DNA from: Chloroflexota bacterium
Lineage (GTDB): Bacteria > Chloroflexota > Limnocylindria > Limnocylindrales > CSP1-4
NCBI GenBank assembly: GCA_021802825.1
Contig: JAJZRG010000020.1
Location: 1 to 53,665, forward strand
Direction of reading: 5' to 3'
DNA: 53,665 nucleotides
Within the stretch, counting starts at the first letter, position 1; each line of letters opens with the position of its first letter. Below, one piece after another: positions 49,307 to 53,665 of the stretch. Position numbers and translations under genes: made by a program. The notes under the pieces were generated by a model. The model did no database searches. It saw only the letters and a program-made list of their open reading frames with translations, and was not told where the DNA came from.

Positions 49307-50683
49307 TCAGTCGAGCGGCTTGTTCAGCGAGCCCAGGAACTGGACGTTGTTCTCGGTCTTCGCGATCCGGTTGAGGAGCAGCTCGATGCCCTCGTTGGAG
49401 CCGACCGCGGACAGCATGCGACGCATCGTCCAGACCATCTTGAGGGTGCCCTCCTCAAGCAGCAGCTCCTCGCGTCGGGTCCCCGACCGCTGGACGTCGA
49501 TGGCCGGGAAGATGCGCTTCTCGGCGAGCTTCCGGTCGAGGATGAGCTCCGAGTTGCCGGTGCCTTTGAACTCCTCGTAGATGACATCGTCCATGCGCGA
49601 CCCGGTGTCCACGAGGCACGTCGCGATGATCGTGAGCGAGCCGCCCTCCTCGATCTTCCGCGCAGCGCCGAAGAACCGCTTGGGCGGGTACAGCGCAATC
49701 GGGTCGATGCCGCCCGAGAGGGTCCGGCCGGAGGGGGGCAGCGCGAGGTTGTACGCGCGCGCGAGCCGGGTGATGGAGTCGAGCAGGATCACGACGTCCC
49801 GGCCCGTCTCCACCTGGCGCTTGGCGATCTCGAGCGCCATCTCCGCGACGTGCGTGTGGTTCTCCGTGGGCTCGTCGAAGGTGGAGCTGATGACCTCGCC
49901 GTGGACCGACCGGCGCATGTCCGTGACCTCCTCGGGCCGCTCGCCGATGAGGGCGACCATCAGGAGGATGTCGGGGTAGTTGGCGGTGATCCCGTTGGCG
50001 ATTGCCTTGAGCAGCATCGTCTTGCCGGCCTTGGGCGGCGACACGATAAGCGCGCGCTGGCCCTTGCCGAGCGGGTTGACAAGGTTCACGAGTCGCTGGG
50101 ACAGGTTCTTCGAGTCCGACTCGAGGTTGATCAGCTCGATCGGGTGGATTGGCGTGAGGTCCTGGAAGAATGGGCGACGTCGGGCCGTCTCGGTGTCCAC
50201 GCCGTTGACGGTGTCGACCCGGATCAGGCCCCAGTACTTCTCGCCCTCACGGGGCGCGCGCACGGCGCCGACGACGCGGTCGCCCACGCGGAGGCCGAAG
50301 CGGCGGACCTGGCTCGAGCTGACGTAGACGTCGTCGGCGCTCGGCAGCAGGCCGTGACGGCGCATGAAGCCGTAGCCCTCGTCCACGACGTCGAGGATGC
50401 CGACGGCGAAGTCGAGGCCGGCCCGCTCGGTCTGCGCCTGGAGGATGGCGTCGACGAGTTCCTCGCGCTTGTCGGCGCGCGTGTCGATCTCCAGGCTCTT
50501 GCCAACCTCGCGCAGCTCCTTGACCGACATCTCGCTGAGGTCGTGGATGTCGAGGTCGTTGCGCTCGCGCGCGGCCTCGAGCTCGGCGACCTCGTCCTGC
50601 TCGGTGACCGGCAGGCGGTTCGTCTGGGAGCGGCGGCGCGGGCGGCGGTTGCGGCTCGGGCGCTGGTCGGGGCCGTTCGGCAT
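49307..50683 (-). CDS. rho: Transcription termination factor Rho
   Basis: A 458-residue Rho. A short basic N-terminal extension and a Rho_N helical domain (about 45-85) precede the cold-shock-like RNA-binding domain (about 93-165, GILDVVDEGYGFMRRHG). The hexameric RecA-type ATPase has SPPKAGKT (215-222), DVVILLDSITRLARAYN and the R-loop/Q-loop region. ATG 50683 gives the typical start; no good Shine-Dalgarno is visible. Unusually the next gene downstream is a peptidase, not rpmE. Confidence 0.96.
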   Translation of the reverse strand: MPNGPDQRPSRNRRPRRRSQTNRLPVTEQDEVAELEAARERNDLDIHDLSEMSVKELREVGKSLEIDTRADKREELVDAILQAQTERAGLDFAVGILDVVDEGYGFMRRHGLLPSADDVYVSSSQVRRFGLRVGDRVVGAVRAPREGEKYWGLIRVDTVNGVDTETARRRPFFQDLTPIHPIELINLESDSKNLSQRLVNLVNPLGKGQRALIVSPPKAGKTMLLKAIANGITANYPDILLMVALIGERPEEVTDMRRSVHGEVISSTFDEPTENHTHVAEMALEIAKRQVETGRDVVILLDSITRLARAYNLALPPSGRTLSGGIDPIALYPPKRFFGAARKIEEGGSLTIIATCLVDTGSRMDDVIYEEFKGTGNSELILDRKLAEKRIFPAIDVQRSGTRREELLLEEGTLKMVWTMRRMLSAVGSNEGIELLLNRIAKTENNVQFLGSLNKPLD

Positions 50684-50806
50684 GGAGGGAGATGTCCTCG
50701 GGGTGGAGAGCGACGCGGGTATGGACCGGTCGGGATTGGCGCGCCACGGGCCATGCTTCGCGCGGAATCGCACCTACGTCGCGCGCAGCCGGTGGGGGTA
50801 CTGCGA

Positions 50807-50836
50807 AGCATATGGGAACCCACCGCACGCCGTCAA
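50807..50836 (-). promoter_or_regulatory. Promoter of rho
   Basis: Minus strand -35 TTGACG (50831-50836), 18-bp spacer, -10 TATGCT (50807-50812). It leaves a leader of about 120 nt; rho genes are often autoregulated in the leader. Confidence 0.62.
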
Positions 50837-50891
50837 CGTTCGGCTTGCCCGCTGGTCGGTTTGCCCTCGGGTCAGCCGAGGTTCCTGGCCT

Positions 50892-50947
50892 CCCCCTGAC
50901 GGGCGCGGGCGGATGGCCGCCTGCCTCGGCAATGCCCGTTCAGGGGG
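50892..50947 (-). terminator. Three-way-junction structure after tal
   Basis: An outer stem of 13 bp (50892-50904 with 50934-50947, one bulge) encloses two small hairpins, GGCGG-ATGG-CCGCC and TGCC-TC-GGCA. It lies about 40 nt past the tal stop and before the rho promoter. Probably the tal mRNA 3' end; no U-tract. Confidence 0.5.
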
Positions 50948-50985
50948 CAGCCTCCTGCGACCAGCTGTAACACGGTGTCGCGCTC

Positions 50986-51666
50986 CTAGCCGCTCTTCGC
51001 CGCGCTGTTTGTCGCAGCCGCGGCTCGGGCGGCCGTCCAGTCCTTCCGGAAACGCTCGACGCCCAGGTCGGTCAGCGGGTGGTGGACCATCTGCTGGAGC
51101 ACCTTGAACGGCAGCGTGGCCACGTGGGCGCCGGCGAGGGCAGCCTCGGTCACGTGGCGCGGGTGGCGGATCGACGCCGCCAGCACCTCGGCATCCAGAT
51201 CGTAGAAGTTGACGATCTCCGCGAGCTCCCGGATGCAGGTCATCCCCTCCTCGTTGATGTCGTCGAGCCGACCGACGAAGGGCGAGAGGAGCGACGCGCC
51301 CGCCTTGGCAGCGAGCAGCCCCTGGTTGGCCGTGAAGATCAGCGTGCAGTTGGTCTTGATGCCCTCGGCTTTGAAGCGCGACATCGCCTCGAGGCCGTTC
51401 TCGGTCATCGGCACCTTCACCACGATGTTGGGCGCGATCTTCGCGAAGTGGCGGCCCTCGGTGAGCATGCCCTCGACGTCGTCAGCGACCACCTCGGCCG
51501 ACACGGGCCCCGGGGTGAGCCCGCAGATCTCGCGCAGGATGTCGTCGTAGGTCGCGCCCTTCACCTTGGCGTACAGGGTGGGGTTGGTGGTGACGCCGTC
51601 GATCACGCCCCAGCGGACGGCGGTCCGGATCTCGTCGATGTCGGCGGTGTCGAGGAACAGCTTCAT
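50986..51666 (-). CDS. tal: Transaldolase (short form)
   Basis: A 226-residue short transaldolase of the TalC/MipB type. MKLFLDTADIDEIR, GVTTNPTL, the Schiff-base Lys in NIVVKVPMTENGLEA, TNCTLIFTANQGLLAAKAGA and SPFVGRLDDI are all present. It interconverts sedoheptulose-7-P and erythrose-4-P in the pentose phosphate pathway. ATG 51666 has GGAGG about 7 nt upstream. It follows pyrG by 58 nt on the same strand. Confidence 0.95.
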   Translation of the reverse strand: MKLFLDTADIDEIRTAVRWGVIDGVTTNPTLYAKVKGATYDDILREICGLTPGPVSAEVVADDVEGMLTEGRHFAKIAPNIVVKVPMTENGLEAMSRFKAEGIKTNCTLIFTANQGLLAAKAGASLLSPFVGRLDDINEEGMTCIRELAEIVNFYDLDAEVLAASIRHPRHVTEAALAGAHVATLPFKVLQQMVHHPLTDLGVERFRKDWTAARAAAATNSAAKSG

Positions 51667-51724
51667 GGCGAGCCTCCAGGTGGCGACGGCACCGGAGCGG
51701 GGCCCGCGGGACGCGGCGACCGCG

Positions 51725-53463
<1,739 letters not shown>

Positions 53464-53531
53464 GCCTGTGCGGGTTGCGATTGGGGTTCGGCGGGCCGCG
53501 CCACCCTCGCAAGGCCATTGCCGGCCAGTGT

Positions 53532-53665
53532 CCCGTCCCTGAAGCCGTCCACCGGCTGCCGCCCGGGACCCCCGCCGCGCGCCGGCGGCCGAGTCGTGCC
53601 GGGGTCGCCGCGCGCAGCGGCGTGCGCGGGTCCCGGCCCGAGCCGGGGGCCCGCGGCGCGGCCCG
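53532..53665 (-). repeat. Structured dispersed repeat, copy B (cut by window end)
   Basis: Inverted copy of 7138-7269. 53557-53630 is identical over 74 nt to 7172-7245 on the other strand, with diverged flanks. It lies upstream of the pyrG promoter, in the same sense as pyrG, and may continue past the window. Confidence 0.85.

Overview
The window is GC-rich DNA with dense coding on both strands, frequent GTG and a few TTG starts, and many 4-bp ATGA/GTGA gene overlaps. Core genes are leuS, comEA-comEC-HD-holA, rsfS-nadD-obgE, rho, tal and pyrG. With an F420-type luciferase-like oxidoreductase, a CGNR regulator, a LysM/M23 endopeptidase and a two-domain amylo-1,6-glucosidase, they suggest a high-GC Chloroflexota soil or freshwater bacterium. 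That placement is an inference from gene content; a high-GC actinobacterium cannot be excluded.

Layout. 0.2-12.6 kb (+): an 11-mer-repeat hydrophilic protein leads an ABC-2 exporter, followed by a KdpE-like response regulator, an SRPBCC protein, a glycogen-debranching-type enzyme, a second 11-mer-repeat protein with a membrane anchor, and a tightly coupled run (nucleotidyltransferase, EEP nuclease/phosphatase, DoxX, two small hypotheticals, DUF72). 12.6-17.2 kb (-): a three-gene overlapping phosphorelay (membrane PAS kinase, single receiver, receiver-PAS-kinase). 17.4-21.9 kb: CNNM/HlyC transporter-like protein, tRNA-Tyr, a lipoprotein, a YgjP-like metallopeptidase and a broken antitoxin/PIN-toxin pair. 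22-29.4 kb: a sugar or sugar-acid catabolism and uptake cluster (SMP-30 lactonase, 2-hydroxyacid dehydrogenase, PfkB kinase, ABC binding protein and two permeases, FadR-type GntR regulator) with a readable promoter-operator between regulator and binding protein. 29.7-33.7 kb (-): a compact three-gene operon, AbiEi antitoxin, AbiEii toxin and a TOTE-type primase-helicase, with an inverted-repeat operator over its promoter. This is the best candidate for an undescribed defence system here. 34-39.7 kb: tRNA-Ala, leuS, cupin, LLM oxidoreductase, and a CGNR regulator divergent from two tiny proteins across a doubly palindromic promoter. 39.9-53.7 kb: housekeeping (comEA, comEC, HD, holA; then on the minus strand Zn-ribbon, rsfS, nadD, obgE, M23 peptidase, rho, tal, pyrG).

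Two further signals are not explained by genes. A structured repeat at 7138-7269 recurs inverted at the right end of the window (53532-53665) with a 74-bp identical core. The M23 peptidase has a promoter and 5' leader with mutually exclusive helices. Coordinates, motifs and repeats were read by eye; no database search was run, so family names rest on motif recognition.
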